Assembly (NCBI GenBank): GCA_964035575.1 | Contig: OZ037873.1 | Coordinates: 434,001 to 498,000, forward strand | DNA: 64,000 bases | DNA from: Rhynchopus sp. YZ270_cl-10 | Lineage: Eukaryota > Euglenozoa > Diplonemea > Diplonemida > Diplonemidae | Direction of reading: 5' to 3' | In this document: in pieces, positions 47,221 through 57,200 of the stretch | Position numbering within the stretch: the first letter of the stretch is position 1 | Layout: the number at the start of each line of letters is the position of its first letter | Position numbers and translations under genes: made by a program | The notes under the pieces: generated by a model | The model's database searches: none | What the model was told of the DNA's origin: nothing | Seen by the model: only the letters and a program-made list of their open reading frames with translations

Positions 47221-48906
47221 ATGGTAACCTGCTTGCAGCCCAACCCCTCCTCCTCCTCCTCCTCCTCCCGCACACCCAGCGCTGCGAAAGCTGCCTCCAC
47301 CTCATCACCATCTCCTCCTCCTCCTCCTCCTTCATGCACGACCTCCGCACCCCGCCCCCCGCGTGGTCAAGATGCAAGAAGGCATAATACACGTGCACAC
47401 TCCAGTCGGCAGGAGAGGCAGGAACGGCGTTTGGCAGAGACGCTTGGGTGTTTGGAGCAGTTCCTTAATGTGCGGGATGTGGGCAGCGACGGGGCGGAGG
47501 GGGAAGGGGACGGAGTGGTTGTGGTGTCGCACTGTGTCGTTCTTGTCACTGCGGTGTGCCTGCTGTGCGCAGGGTTCTCCTTAATCTCCTACGACCATAG
47601 GTACTCAACCGAACAGCACTGCCCAGCAACACAGACACTCCGCACTGCAGCCAGACACGACACGGTGTTCTACTATCACACCAAAAGCCACCTCTCTGTT
47701 CTCTGCGAGCACGAAGACTCGATGTGGCGTTTCTTCACGGACCTTTGGGTGCGAGGTGTGGTCACACAGACAGACTCTTGGTATCTCCTTTTCGTGCAGT
47801 TTAAGAGTGCCTGCGTAGGGACCGCCTTGGTGTTGGTGGCGATTCCGTTTTTCTGTGTGTTCACCTCATGTGTATGCTGTGCCGTCCGGTTTGGAGAAAG
47901 CTTCCTCCCTGCGAACAGAGTGTTCACCGGATGTGAGAAAGGGTTTATAATACTGCTTGACGTCGCCTCGCTTCCGTATAAGGTGTTAACACTGATCTCA
48001 CGGTATTCGGTACTCTCATTGGCCCTGCGTGGTGGGAGCTTCAAGAGCGACGGACTCGGCATCATGGAGGATATAGCATTGACCTTTCAAATCTCGTCAG
48101 AGAAGTACTACAAACGCAAGCTCCGTAGAAGGAACTGGTGGGAGCTCTCTCGGTACTACTCTGAGAATAAGAGAGAGTTGGAGAACCTTGTGTTGACAGC
48201 GGTGTCGTCCGTCTTATTGCTGAGATTTGTGTTTTTATGGCTTGGTGCAGGCGCCAGTGTACACAGTGCAGTGTTGTGGTTGGAGGATGAGGGGTTCGAC
48301 TATCTCAACCTGTGTGGTCATCTAGAAAGTCAAAAGCGTCTTCTCTCGGTCGCAGTAGAGCACGACCTCGGGTTGTCGCGGGTCCTCAACTCTCTGGGGA
48401 ATATGGTGCTGTCGAAGAAGGTGTCCCCGCCGTTTGTGCTGTTCGTTTGTTTTGTTGCGTGTGTGGTCGCCGATATGGGGTCGTTGTTCTCAGCGGTCTC
48501 TTCCGGGTCGTACAAAGAAAGGCTTTTGCGGGCTACATACCAGAGAGCGAGCGATATTCTCGATGCAAACAAAACAAGAAAAGCAAAGAAACGGGCAAGG
48601 TCAGACGCAAGAAGGCAAAAGAGGGAGGCTGAGGCACGGATTGAACCTGAGCCTCTTGAGATGACTGCCGCACAACAGGAAGACTTTAGGAAGATGCAGG
48701 CGGCGCTCCTTTCAACTGGCGTTGTAGAGCAGCCTACGGTCGAAGCAAAGACGGAGGAAGAGGAGGAGGCGGCGAAGGACAAGGAGGAGGAGGAGGAGGA
48801 GGACCAGAGGATCATGTCCGAGGACTACGACAGCTCCAGCACCACCACCTTCTCAGATGCAGAATGGGAAGACATCTCTGAGGCTGTAAGGAGAAAGTGG
48901 GGATAG
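47221..48906 (+). CDS. Unknown multi-pass membrane protein (561 aa)
   Basis: The ATG at 47221 is the first in frame after the predicted acceptor; the frame is open 104 codons further up but without ATG. The N-terminal 90 residues are Ser/Pro-rich. Hydrophobic segments at about residues 105-125 (VVVVSHCVVLVTAVCLLCAGF), 205-230 (CVGTALVLVAIPFFCVFTSCVCC), 330-350 (LTAVSSVLLLRFVFLWLG) and 400-420 (FVLFVCFVACVVADMG) suggest at least four membrane spans. A basic stretch precedes a strongly acidic C-terminus (EEEEEAAKDKEEEEEEDQR). No family was recognised. It lies in the same orientation as its neighbours. Confidence 0.78.
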   Translation: MVTCLQPNPSSSSSSSRTPSAAKAASTSSPSPPPPPPSCTTSAPRPPRGQDARRHNTRAHSSRQERQERRLAETLGCLEQFLNVRDVGSDGAEGEGDGVVVVSHCVVLVTAVCLLCAGFSLISYDHRYSTEQHCPATQTLRTAARHDTVFYYHTKSHLSVLCEHEDSMWRFFTDLWVRGVVTQTDSWYLLFVQFKSACVGTALVLVAIPFFCVFTSCVCCAVRFGESFLPANRVFTGCEKGFIILLDVASLPYKVLTLISRYSVLSLALRGGSFKSDGLGIMEDIALTFQISSEKYYKRKLRRRNWWELSRYYSENKRELENLVLTAVSSVLLLRFVFLWLGAGASVHSAVLWLEDEGFDYLNLCGHLESQKRLLSVAVEHDLGLSRVLNSLGNMVLSKKVSPPFVLFVCFVACVVADMGSLFSAVSSGSYKERLLRATYQRASDILDANKTRKAKKRARSDARRQKREAEARIEPEPLEMTAAQQEDFRKMQAALLSTGVVEQPTVEAKTEEEEEAAKDKEEEEEEDQRIMSEDYDSSSTTTFSDAEWEDISEAVRRKWG

Positions 48907-49317
48907 ATGTTTCAGGCAAAGGGCATTATGTGTGAGAAAAGGAAGGGGTGCTTTTGGGGGGAGAATGTTTTTGTTTAAACCCGTGAGGGGTTTACCCCTG
49001 TACGGAGAAAATGCGGTGAAACATGTGTGATTTTTTTTTAACTTCGCGTTCTTCGCAGGAAATTGGTGTCTGTATAGAATTGTATGAAAGGTCAAAGAGT
49101 TGCTACCGAGGTGTCGTTCTGTAGAATGTACAGATAAGCACATCATTTATTCAGTTTTTTTTTTTGTTTTTGTTCTTGTTTTTTTTGTTTTTTTGAGTTT
49201 ATGTGAGACAGACGTTTAATAAGCAAGCGGAGAACGTGCATGTACCAAGGTACACTGTTCACGAGAGGGCTTTGCAATTCAAGTCAACCCCCCTTTTTTT
49301 TTTCCCTTTTTAAAAAA

Positions 49318-49360
49318 GGTGACCAAGCAAGAGAGGCTCAGACGATCTACTGACCTTTCA
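49318..49360 (+). ncRNA. Diverged stem-loop of the ACGAGAG family
   Basis: GGTGACCAAGC, loop AAGAGAG, GCTCAGAC. The stem is weaker (AGC/GCT core) than in other copies. It follows CACGAGAGGGCTTTGCAATTC at 49260, giving the same two-part layout as 40211/40308. Confidence 0.35.
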
Positions 49361-50560
49361 CTTTATTTTTTTTCGAAATGGATGGAGGGACTGTATGGTT
49401 TGGGCCCACAGTGTTCTGGTCGCGCACCAAAAGGTGCACAGTTATGAGAGGGCTGTACTTCACCTCAGCCTTTTTCTCTTTTGCTTGTCGGTGGGGTTGG
49501 GTATGTACAACTGTTTATTGTGATTTTATTTTTTTCTCATCTTGCCTGTGATTTTTTCTACTTTTTTTTGCGGGGGTTTTGAATCTCTGCCCCAAAGGAT
49601 GTAAAGTGAATATCTGACAGATAACGTCTGATTGTTTCATAAAATTTCGTTTTCAGTTTTCCATTTTCCATCTTGTTTTTTTTTTGATTTTTTCTCTCTC
49701 TCTTGACTTTATGACCACCCTCCATAAAATACAATAATTACCCCCCTCTTTTTATGTCGAGTAAAATAATGAAATCAGTTTTTTTTGGAATCTCAAAAAT
49801 TGGTTTTGAAGCATTCTTTTAGACGTCTTTCAATTGTGTATTTATTAGTGTGGATACTTCAACGCAACACGATACTTAACAACACGAAGAGACACAAGAA
49901 ACTTTTCTTGACCAACTCTTCAGCGGAAAGTAGGCCCGCCTCCTTGTTACACTACGGTACAGTCAAAGCCATTATTTCAGAACCCCAAGGTTTGCATTTT
50001 TGGGACAGTTCAGACCTACCTCCTCCTGGTTGGTATCTGAACACTTATCTAGGTACACCAGGTACGGCGTGTGTCCCACCTCCCCCAGGCGTGTACAGGA
50101 TTTTCTTGTTCACATCTTCTGTTGTCTTCAGTGCTTTCTGCTTTCATTCAGGGATGGTATCGTATGGAGGTCAGTTGGAGGTTAGGTGTGTCATGAGAGG
50201 CATTGTATTTCAAGATTTTTTTTTTTTTTGTTTTTATTTTTTTGTGTCAATAACCCCATCAACAAATACGCAGTGAAAGCACACCGTGTCTTTTCGCTGC
50301 AACCAAATATTTCAATACCAATAAAGGAAACCATACCCCCCATATTCTCCACTTTTTTTTTTTGTTATTGTGCCAATTTCAGTTTCCTCACTCTCTCCTT
50401 GCCTTCTGTATGTATGTGCTTGCTTTTGTGACGCACACTTTCTTTTCTTTGTTCTTACCCATTTTTCTTCTCCTATCACTTTGTCGTAAGACATGTGTGT
50501 GTTTGATAACTAATAGGGGGTAATTCTTGCGCAGAATATGGCCCTAGTATGTGTTGTATT

Positions 50561-51240
50561 GATATCAGTTTCCCAAAGGTAATTCATGCTAATCAAATCA
50601 AGGCCGTACTTACGAAGTTTGGCCACAAACTACGTCCCCTGCCTCTGTCAATTGCCAAGCCTGTGTTTATGGTGGTATGACGACGTTTTGTCTGAGCTTC
50701 CAACTTTCGGAAAATCAGTGCGTCTGTGACCATCTAACAGTTTGTGGCAGCAGCCGGCTAGGGTAGTGGTGTGTACCTTAGAATTGTTACTCCTCATATA
50801 CCAACAGGGGGGAGCGAAAAGCGATCCTTGCGACCCCCAATTCGCTGAAGAGGAGGTGGCGTCACTCACCTGGGTTCCATCATCATGCCAAGGGATCTAG
50901 TCTTAGCATTCCAGAACTGCTGCCCCTACTTTTCATCGGGTAAACCGTCATAGGACTTCAGGAAGCGTCACACTTAACGGATCAGGGCATGATTTCCCCC
51001 AGATGCATTTTAACGTCCGTCCCAGGACGCGTTATGTGTGTGCACGGAAGCATATTCATCTTTGAAGTTTCTCCTCTTTATAAATCATGCACTGCCGACC
51101 CACTGTTACCATGTAATACAAGCAAATGGTGATGCAACCAACAGCATCACCCTGAACAACCACACCGTCTCCTTTTTTGCCACGATTTGGTTCAATGATG
51201 CCGATGCACAAAACCAAGAACTACAAACTCTGCGGCTTTG
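50561..51240. other. Unexplained island with coding-like fragments
   Basis: Unlike its AT-rich surroundings this stretch has balanced composition and no homopolymers. Short coding-like pieces occur in more than one + strand frame, the longest ending at 51239-51241, and a 73-codon frame exists on the - strand. No family is recognised. It may be a decayed gene or mobile-element remnant, or a non-coding RNA. Confidence 0.35.
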
Positions 51241-51544
51241 ATACTCCCGTGGTGTTTTCTTCTTCTTCTTTTAATTCTTTGTGCCCACTTCCAACCTCCT
51301 ATTTATCTTTGTACCTTGTGGCCCTTCTATGACGCCAATACCACCCTTGCGTCTTCATATTGATTCTTTGATGCCTCGTGCCTGCATCCGCTGGTGTACG
51401 TAAGGCATTTTCAACTTCTCTTTTATTACAATGTGCACAGTACATCAATTTGAGCACTTTCGCTGAACTAAAAAAAGATTATTTACCAAGCCAACCAGTC
51501 TTGATGTAACGAAAAAATGTATAGTGGAGTTCATCCTCGGGTGT

Positions 51545-51910
51545 CTACACTAATACAACCACAAAAAAAAAAAACAAACAGAAAATGAACAAATAACGAT
51601 GTCAGGTGTTTCTCTGGGCAGTTGACCTGTCTTTGTGGGCAGTTACACTGAACCAACAGATTATCGAAAAAGAAAAGAAAACAAAAAAGAGACAAAAAAA
51701 AAGAATCAACTGAGGGGAAAAGCGGAGCAAACCACGCATTTTCCCCTACAAAAAATCCGTTCCCTCTCCCCGTTTTATCGTCTTTTGAGCAACAAGCAAA
51801 GAGTAACCAATCTCTCGAGCAATTTTTTTTGTTTTTTTTTTGTTTTGACAAATTGTTGGAGTAGTGTAGTTGCCTCGGTAGTGTTGCTACAGTTTTTGTG
51901 CAATCTCTCC
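51545..51910. repeat. Dispersed short repeats, copy left of Piezo
   Basis: ACACTAATACAACCA with an A-run (about 51548) and CAGATTATCGAAAAAG (about 51657) recur in the same order at 61953 and 62026. The segment at about 51845-51912 (ACAAATTGTTGGAGTAGTG, TAGTTGCCTCGG) is the reverse complement of 61678-61740. Ends in TTATC plus A-run suggest SINE-like elements. Confidence 0.55.
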
Positions 51911-52902
51911 ACTGTCGGGGGGGGTTTTTTTTTTTGAAAAACTCAGGCAGCAGTTTCCTGTGAAGAATTAATTGTTCGTAACATTTGCTCTTCAGAGTTG
52001 AGGACGACCTGCGTCTTTTCGAAGCCTTCTGTACAAAAGGCTTTGACTAATATTGCGTACAGTCCCTAGTTGATGGGTTTAGGTGTTTTGATTGATTGTT
52101 CGACAGAACAAAAAAAAAAAAAAAAAAAAAAAAAAATAGTTACTCATTTGCCCTTTCATGACAAATAGCAATAGGGAGATGTGTTCTTCCTTTTTTTCCG
52201 CCCCACACACAACACACTAAAAAACCCCCATCACCTCCTCTCTCAAAGAGATCTTGCCTACCCGTTCCTCTCCCTGTCTCACTCTCTCTCTCCCCCCCTC
52301 CGTCGTGTGTAGGTCATCTTTTGTCGCTCTTGTCAGCTCTCGCCTCCCCCTTTTTATATAAATTTTTCAGTAGCTTTTTACGAAGTTTATGAAAGTTTTT
52401 CGGGACCACACGACCATTTTTTTTTTTTTAAAGGACTCCAAAAAGAAACTGAGCTGCGATCCACATTGCTTCTCAGGATTACCTCTTTATTCCCCACAAA
52501 AAAGCAAAACAAAAACAAAACAAAACAAAAAACACAGAAAAAGTAACAAAACTTGCCATACACCCAATCAACACCCCCCTCTTCTTTTTTTTTTTTTTAC
52601 CTCTCTACCGTACCACCCTGCCCCCCCTTTTTTTCTCTGTACATCCCACGAACAGAGTTGGGGGGGGGGGTATTTTCCTTGAGGAGAGTTTTTTCTTAAG
52701 CTGTGTGAGCAAAGGCTTTTTTGGGTTCACCTCTGTTTTGTTTTGTTTTATTTTCTTTTTTTTTCTATCATTTTTTTAAGAGAAGAGTAGTAGCAAATCG
52801 CCTCTTCGTTGGTACATCGTGTGAATCCCCGACAGCAGCAAACGCCTTCCCGATTTTTCCCCCCCCCTTCTTTTTTTTTTTTTTTTACACAAATCCATTT
52901 GG

Positions 52903-53148
52903 ATGCACAAGTGTCCACGCCTCCCGGAAAGAGCACTTCGTCGGAGTGGAGTGGTTCAGGTCTGGAGTAGATTCACCGGCAGCGGGAGTATCGTATGCTC
53001 CAACGGCGAGGTTGCGGTAGTTAATGCCTCAAACCTGGTGGGCGGACAACACCTAACCCCACGAGCCCGCGTGGAATTCGAAGGGAAGTACGAACAGACC
53101 TGCCTTCACGCCTACAACGTTAGCGGGCCTGGTGGCTCCGACCCTTGA
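52903..53148 (+). CDS. Cold-shock-domain protein 1 (about 81 aa)
   Basis: The frame reads GVVQVWSRFTGSGSIVCSNGEVAVV then LTPRARVEFEGKY, matching a single cold-shock domain (beta barrel; the RNP1 region reads SGSIVC rather than the usual Lys-Gly-Phe-Gly-Phe). The ATG at 52903 follows a T-run, but no AG lies between tract and ATG, so the true 5' end is uncertain and an upstream exon is possible. The domain binds single-stranded RNA or DNA. The next cold-shock gene starts 83 bp downstream in another frame. Confidence 0.6.
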   Translation: MHKCPRLPERALRRSGVVQVWSRFTGSGSIVCSNGEVAVVNASNLVGGQHLTPRARVEFEGKYEQTCLHAYNVSGPGGSDP

Positions 53149-53231
53149 CCCTTGACACTTTTCTCCCCACACCATTTTCTTTTAGCAATTTGTCGACACA
53201 AAACATATGCGACATAAGTTAGAGGCCGTGT

Positions 53232-53531
53232 ATGCGGGCTAGATCGGTAGGGGTTGTCACTGCGTGGCTTGCACCACGGAAGTTTGGTTTCATCGCACCG
53301 AAGAGTCCGAATGTGAAGTCCCCGCTTTTTGCGCACTACTCTGAGGTACGTAACGTAGATCGCACCCTCAAACCCGGCAGCCACGTCGAATTTGACATAA
53401 AATGGGTCGAAGAACACCAAAACACCCCCGGTCCGCTTGTCCCTATAGCAGGAAACATAACAGCAGTCGGAGGAGGCCCTCCTGACCCCTTCGCCACACC
53501 AAAGGATTTGACCGGGTTAATTCAGTTATAG
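53232..53531 (+). CDS. Cold-shock-domain protein 2 (99 aa)
   Basis: Starts MRARSVGVVTAWLAPRKFGFIAPK, where KFGFIA is the RNP1 motif, and continues LFAHYSEVRNV and LKPGSHVEFDIKW, a complete cold-shock domain. A CT-rich tract ending TTTTCTTTTAG (AG at 53184-53185) lies 46 bases before the ATG. An in-frame TAG just upstream of the ATG argues against fusion to the preceding cold-shock frame through that acceptor. RNA binding or RNA chaperone activity is expected. The C-terminal 25 residues are Pro/Gly-rich. Confidence 0.75.
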   Translation: MRARSVGVVTAWLAPRKFGFIAPKSPNVKSPLFAHYSEVRNVDRTLKPGSHVEFDIKWVEEHQNTPGPLVPIAGNITAVGGGPPDPFATPKDLTGLIQL

Positions 53532-53667
53532 GGAAAGTTTTGGTTACGACCTTTAGAATGGGATAAATATGTAGCAAAAAATTGTTGCAAAATAAGAAAA
53601 AAGGCGATCAGAGTTGTTATTGCACTGGCAAACTCTCTGTTACGTTTTGCCTTAATTCTCTTTTTTT

Positions 53668-53716
53668 AAAGGTGACTAAGCACGAGAGGCTTAGGTTCAT
53701 CTTATAAACTTTTCTC
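53668..53716 (+). ncRNA. Stem-loop of the ACGAGAG family, perfect stem
   Basis: AGGTGACTAAGC, loop ACGAGAG, GCTTAGG, then TTCATCTTATAAACTTTTC. It lies 137 bases after the cold-shock gene 2 stop with no LINE sequence attached upstream. Confidence 0.5.
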
Positions 53717-53888
53717 TTCCTTTTTTGTGCCGTTCTGTGTATCCCAACCTCTTAACGTTGTTTGGGCGGACAAACTATAGAACCCCACCTCTCAGTGGGG
53801 CAACTGTCATGAGTGGAGCACACCCTGGGGTGGGGTAGAGTGTATCCACACCACGCTGGATGATAGGGTGCTTTGGTAGGTTCACATA

Positions 53889-53918
53889 GGTCATATGATA
53901 GAATTCTATCATGTGACC
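53889..53918. repeat. 30-bp near-perfect palindrome
   Basis: Arms of 15 bases meet at GAATTC with 14 Watson-Crick pairs and one G-T wobble (outer GGTCA/TGACC, inner ATGATAG/CTATCAT). It stands 336 bases before the Piezo start. Confidence 0.8.
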
Positions 53919-54254
53919 CCTCTCATCCATGGTGCACTAATACAATGCAATCTTTTCAAAGACAGTCTTTGTCTCATCTGCCGCACTCTTTTAGGTATAG
54001 CTCCGTGTAATTCCTAGGCTAGGTGGGACAGAACCCTACCTACCTTATGGGAAGATCGTCGAAAAGCGACAACGAAAAAGAAAAGAAAAACCAAATCATC
54101 GCTGATGCGACCACACAACGAGATTCTTCTCGCCCCCTTTTTTTTTCACCTTCCCCCTTCCCGCCTCTCCATTCACACCCCCCCTCACCCCACCAGAAAA
54201 AAACTAAAAAAAAACTGCAAAAAGCAGTTAAGGTGGCGCACCACACTAACCCAC

Positions 54255-57200
54255 ATGCCAAGCAGCGCGAGCAGTGCTGTGCAGCATAGTCTCACTGCGA
54301 CGAGGCAACGAGACTATGGGACGAACACCTCTACTGGGGACACCCCACCACCAGCACCATCACCATCACCGCCACCAAGCACACATGAAACCTCACCAGC
54401 CGGCACAGCATTCGAATCAATCGTAGAACTGCTTGTTGCCAGCTCTGCCGCAACATGCTTCTTGCGTGGCAACCACCGCAGCGCAGTGGTCCTATTCCTT
54501 TGCGTCCTGGTCTCCCTCTTCGAGATGGAACGTTCCACCCGTTGTGTCATCGCAAGCGTCCCTGCTGTCTTCCTTCTGTACGGCCTCGCATACGAAGGCA
54601 GCACCGTGCAAGGCTGTCTCCCGGAGACACTTCTCTTATGTGCATTGCTTCTTTCTGTTGTGGTGCCTGCGGTGTTAAGGTTCTGTGATTGGCTTTGCGG
54701 GCGTGCGCCTGTTCATGAGAACTACATTTGTGGGGTACAGCGTGCACAACGTCCGGTCACGCAGAACTGGATTCTCCTCTTGACAGCGCTCTCCTTCGCA
54801 AGCAACCCTACCTGGGCGACGTTGCCCCTCGGTGTGGTGCTGATCCGTCATTTGGTCTGTCTTGGAGCAAGAGGTCCTCTGGTGTTTGGCAATGCAATCC
54901 CGGGGTTGTATTGTTTTGGGTTGATTGCGGCGTATTTTGGATATCGTGCGCAGGTAGGGGGAAGGGATGGGAGTGTGTTTGATTTGTGTGTGCAGGCGTT
55001 GCCGAGCGAGCTGCCAAGCGAGGTGTTGTTTCCGTTTAAAATGGCGGTTGGGCTGCCGGTGGGGAGTCTGCGTCCGCCGTGTGGGATTGGTGTGGCTAGC
55101 GGGCTGCTGCATCTTGGGGCAACGTTCTCGTTAGGTGCACACTTCGCAGCAAAGGTAAAGCCTGAGTTCACAGAGTGCCGGATGGAGTGTCTTGCGATCT
55201 GTCTTGCCGGGCTCACCTTGACGTTGCTGTTTACGTACCCTACACCGGCCTCGCTTGCGATGTTGGTCAGCTTCGCTATTGTGTTTAATACAAACGGCAA
55301 AGGGGTGATGTTATTGGTTGCTGCCTCAGGGGTCACCGCTGCCAGCACCGTGTACCTGCAGTTCAGGGACATCCAGAAGCTGCGGTGGGTTGAAGAGCAG
55401 AGTGTGGAACACCCGGCTGCGCACCGTGCGTTGTCCCACAGCAAGCTGCTTCCTGTGTTGGGCGACCACGACAGCTCTTCCTTTGAGGTGGTGCTGTGTG
55501 TCCTGCTTCTGCTGACTGCAGTCTGCATCTACCGTGGTCGGAGCACCGCAGCAGGAACCGTCTCCACAGACATCATCCATAAGCTCCCATACGGGATCCG
55601 CTCTTTGTGGCCGCTCAAATGGATTGTGGAGGGCACCAGAGTAAAAATTGTGCTTCTGATAGGCGCGCTCTGGAGCGCGGAGAACCCAGATGTGAGCTTG
55701 ACAGTGCTGTTTTTGGTGTCAGTTTATACGCTGAGCTCGCAGCGTGCGTCGGCGAAGAAGTGGAAGATGTTGCTCAGCATGTCGCATGTCTTGCTTGTGT
55801 GCAACTACGTTGTGGCCATAGGCGGAGCGGACCTGGCCATGTACAAAGCACTCCACGTGGAGGTCTTCCTAGGGAGGCTCAGTGCAACAGGGTTTGTCGT
55901 GTTGTACAGCGTGAGCTGCGTTGTCGCCTACGTGGTGTACTCTGAGTGCAGCCACACCGTGTCGGACATCGAGTCTGGAGCGTGCGTCCAAGAAAATGAG
56001 TGGAACTGCAGCTTCGCCGTCTTTGTGTTGACCGTGGCCGCGCTGCTGGGTGTCGCCCTGCACAGTGGTGGGGTCTTGCCTGCGTTGGGTGTGGCGCTGT
56101 TCACTGGGTCGTTGTGGTGTTGTGTTGCGGGTGGACAGAGGGTTGGCGTGCTGGGGGTAGCGATGAACGTTTGTGTGGCAGTGTGTTTAGCGTTTCAGGC
56201 GCAGAAGGTGGTGCGTATTGATGTGCTGGACACCATGGTGGGTACGGGGGGGCTGGCTCTGCAGACAGCGTGGGTGGTCCTGGCAGCGGTCTTCAGTGCA
56301 CAGCTTCGCGCACCTCCACTGCCACCACCGACACCACCTCGGCACGCACGATACTTCGCAAGCGGGTTTCTCACCCCAGCCGCACTCCTTGCAGTCTCCA
56401 CTGTTGGACCAACCGCAGGCACCGTGTCGGGTCTGTTGTACTACATCCTCGGATCTTTGACAGCACTGCCCAGCTGGATCAGCCTAGAAGAGCACTTCGA
56501 AGGACGCCAGGCAGGGCAGTGGCGATGGGCGTCGCTTATCGTTGCTGTGCCGGTTGGTCTTCTCCTTCACGTTCTCATCTTGCCGAAGCAGAGTGTGTTG
56601 CTGTATCTTCCGTTGACGGAGACGTGGAATGTTCTGGCAGCAGACAGTACACAGGCAACAAGCGACACAGTGGGAGCTGGTGTGCTGTGGTTAGGGCTGC
56701 CGCACTTTGTTGTCATCATTGCTGGGTTGGTGGAGCGGTGGTCTTGGGTAGGCCCCGCACCGCTCATGGAGGAGGATGTTGGGCTGCCTTCACAAACAGT
56801 TCTGCTTGTCTCTTCTGTGCTGTACGAAGCGACTATGGTACTGCTTGCAGTCAATATCATAGTTACCGGGGCCAGCCTGCTTGCAATTCTCAAACTCCTT
56901 GCACTGATATTCACCTGTTTGGCAGGAAAGGGCAGGTTTGTTTCAGACATGAAATACGGTATTGCGTTGTTCTGCGCCTGCATTGCTGCCGAATTTGTTG
57001 GGTACGGAGTTGGCATGCAACCAGGACGTCTACAACTTGCCTTACAGTATTGCACTGCATTTGCGACAGCGGTGTTGATAGCAGTTAATATGAGTGTACG
57101 AGAACGGTTTATGGATGAGTCTGTTATGCTAGACACATTTTCTGCAAGGAGAATGGCAAAACAGATGTATGGGGAAGGGTTTTCGAGCCTCCTCATCAGA

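Larger units (their letters stand above)
48907..52902. other. Long gene-poor stretch, 4.0 kb
   Basis: No intact gene is supported. Homopolymer T and A tracts are common, for example about 52109-52136 and 52570-52585. Stem-loop family members lie at about 49260-49285, 49318-49360 and 49436-49472, and a weak one at 50190. A distinct non-AT-rich island lies at 50561-51240. A dispersed repeat occupies about 51545-51910. Several CT-rich tracts occur without a following gene. Confidence 0.5.
53532..54254. other. Spacer before the Piezo gene
   Basis: No gene. It holds the stem-loop at 53668-53716, a long palindrome at 53889-53918 and a very strong pyrimidine tract (about 54130-54194) ending in AG at 54195-54196, the probable acceptor of the Piezo gene. 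The frame of that gene is open through part of this tract by chance. Confidence 0.5.

Noticed and set aside
50521-51030. Another rRNA fragment
   Set aside because: Compared by eye with conserved 18S and 28S segments on both strands, with no stretch of agreement.
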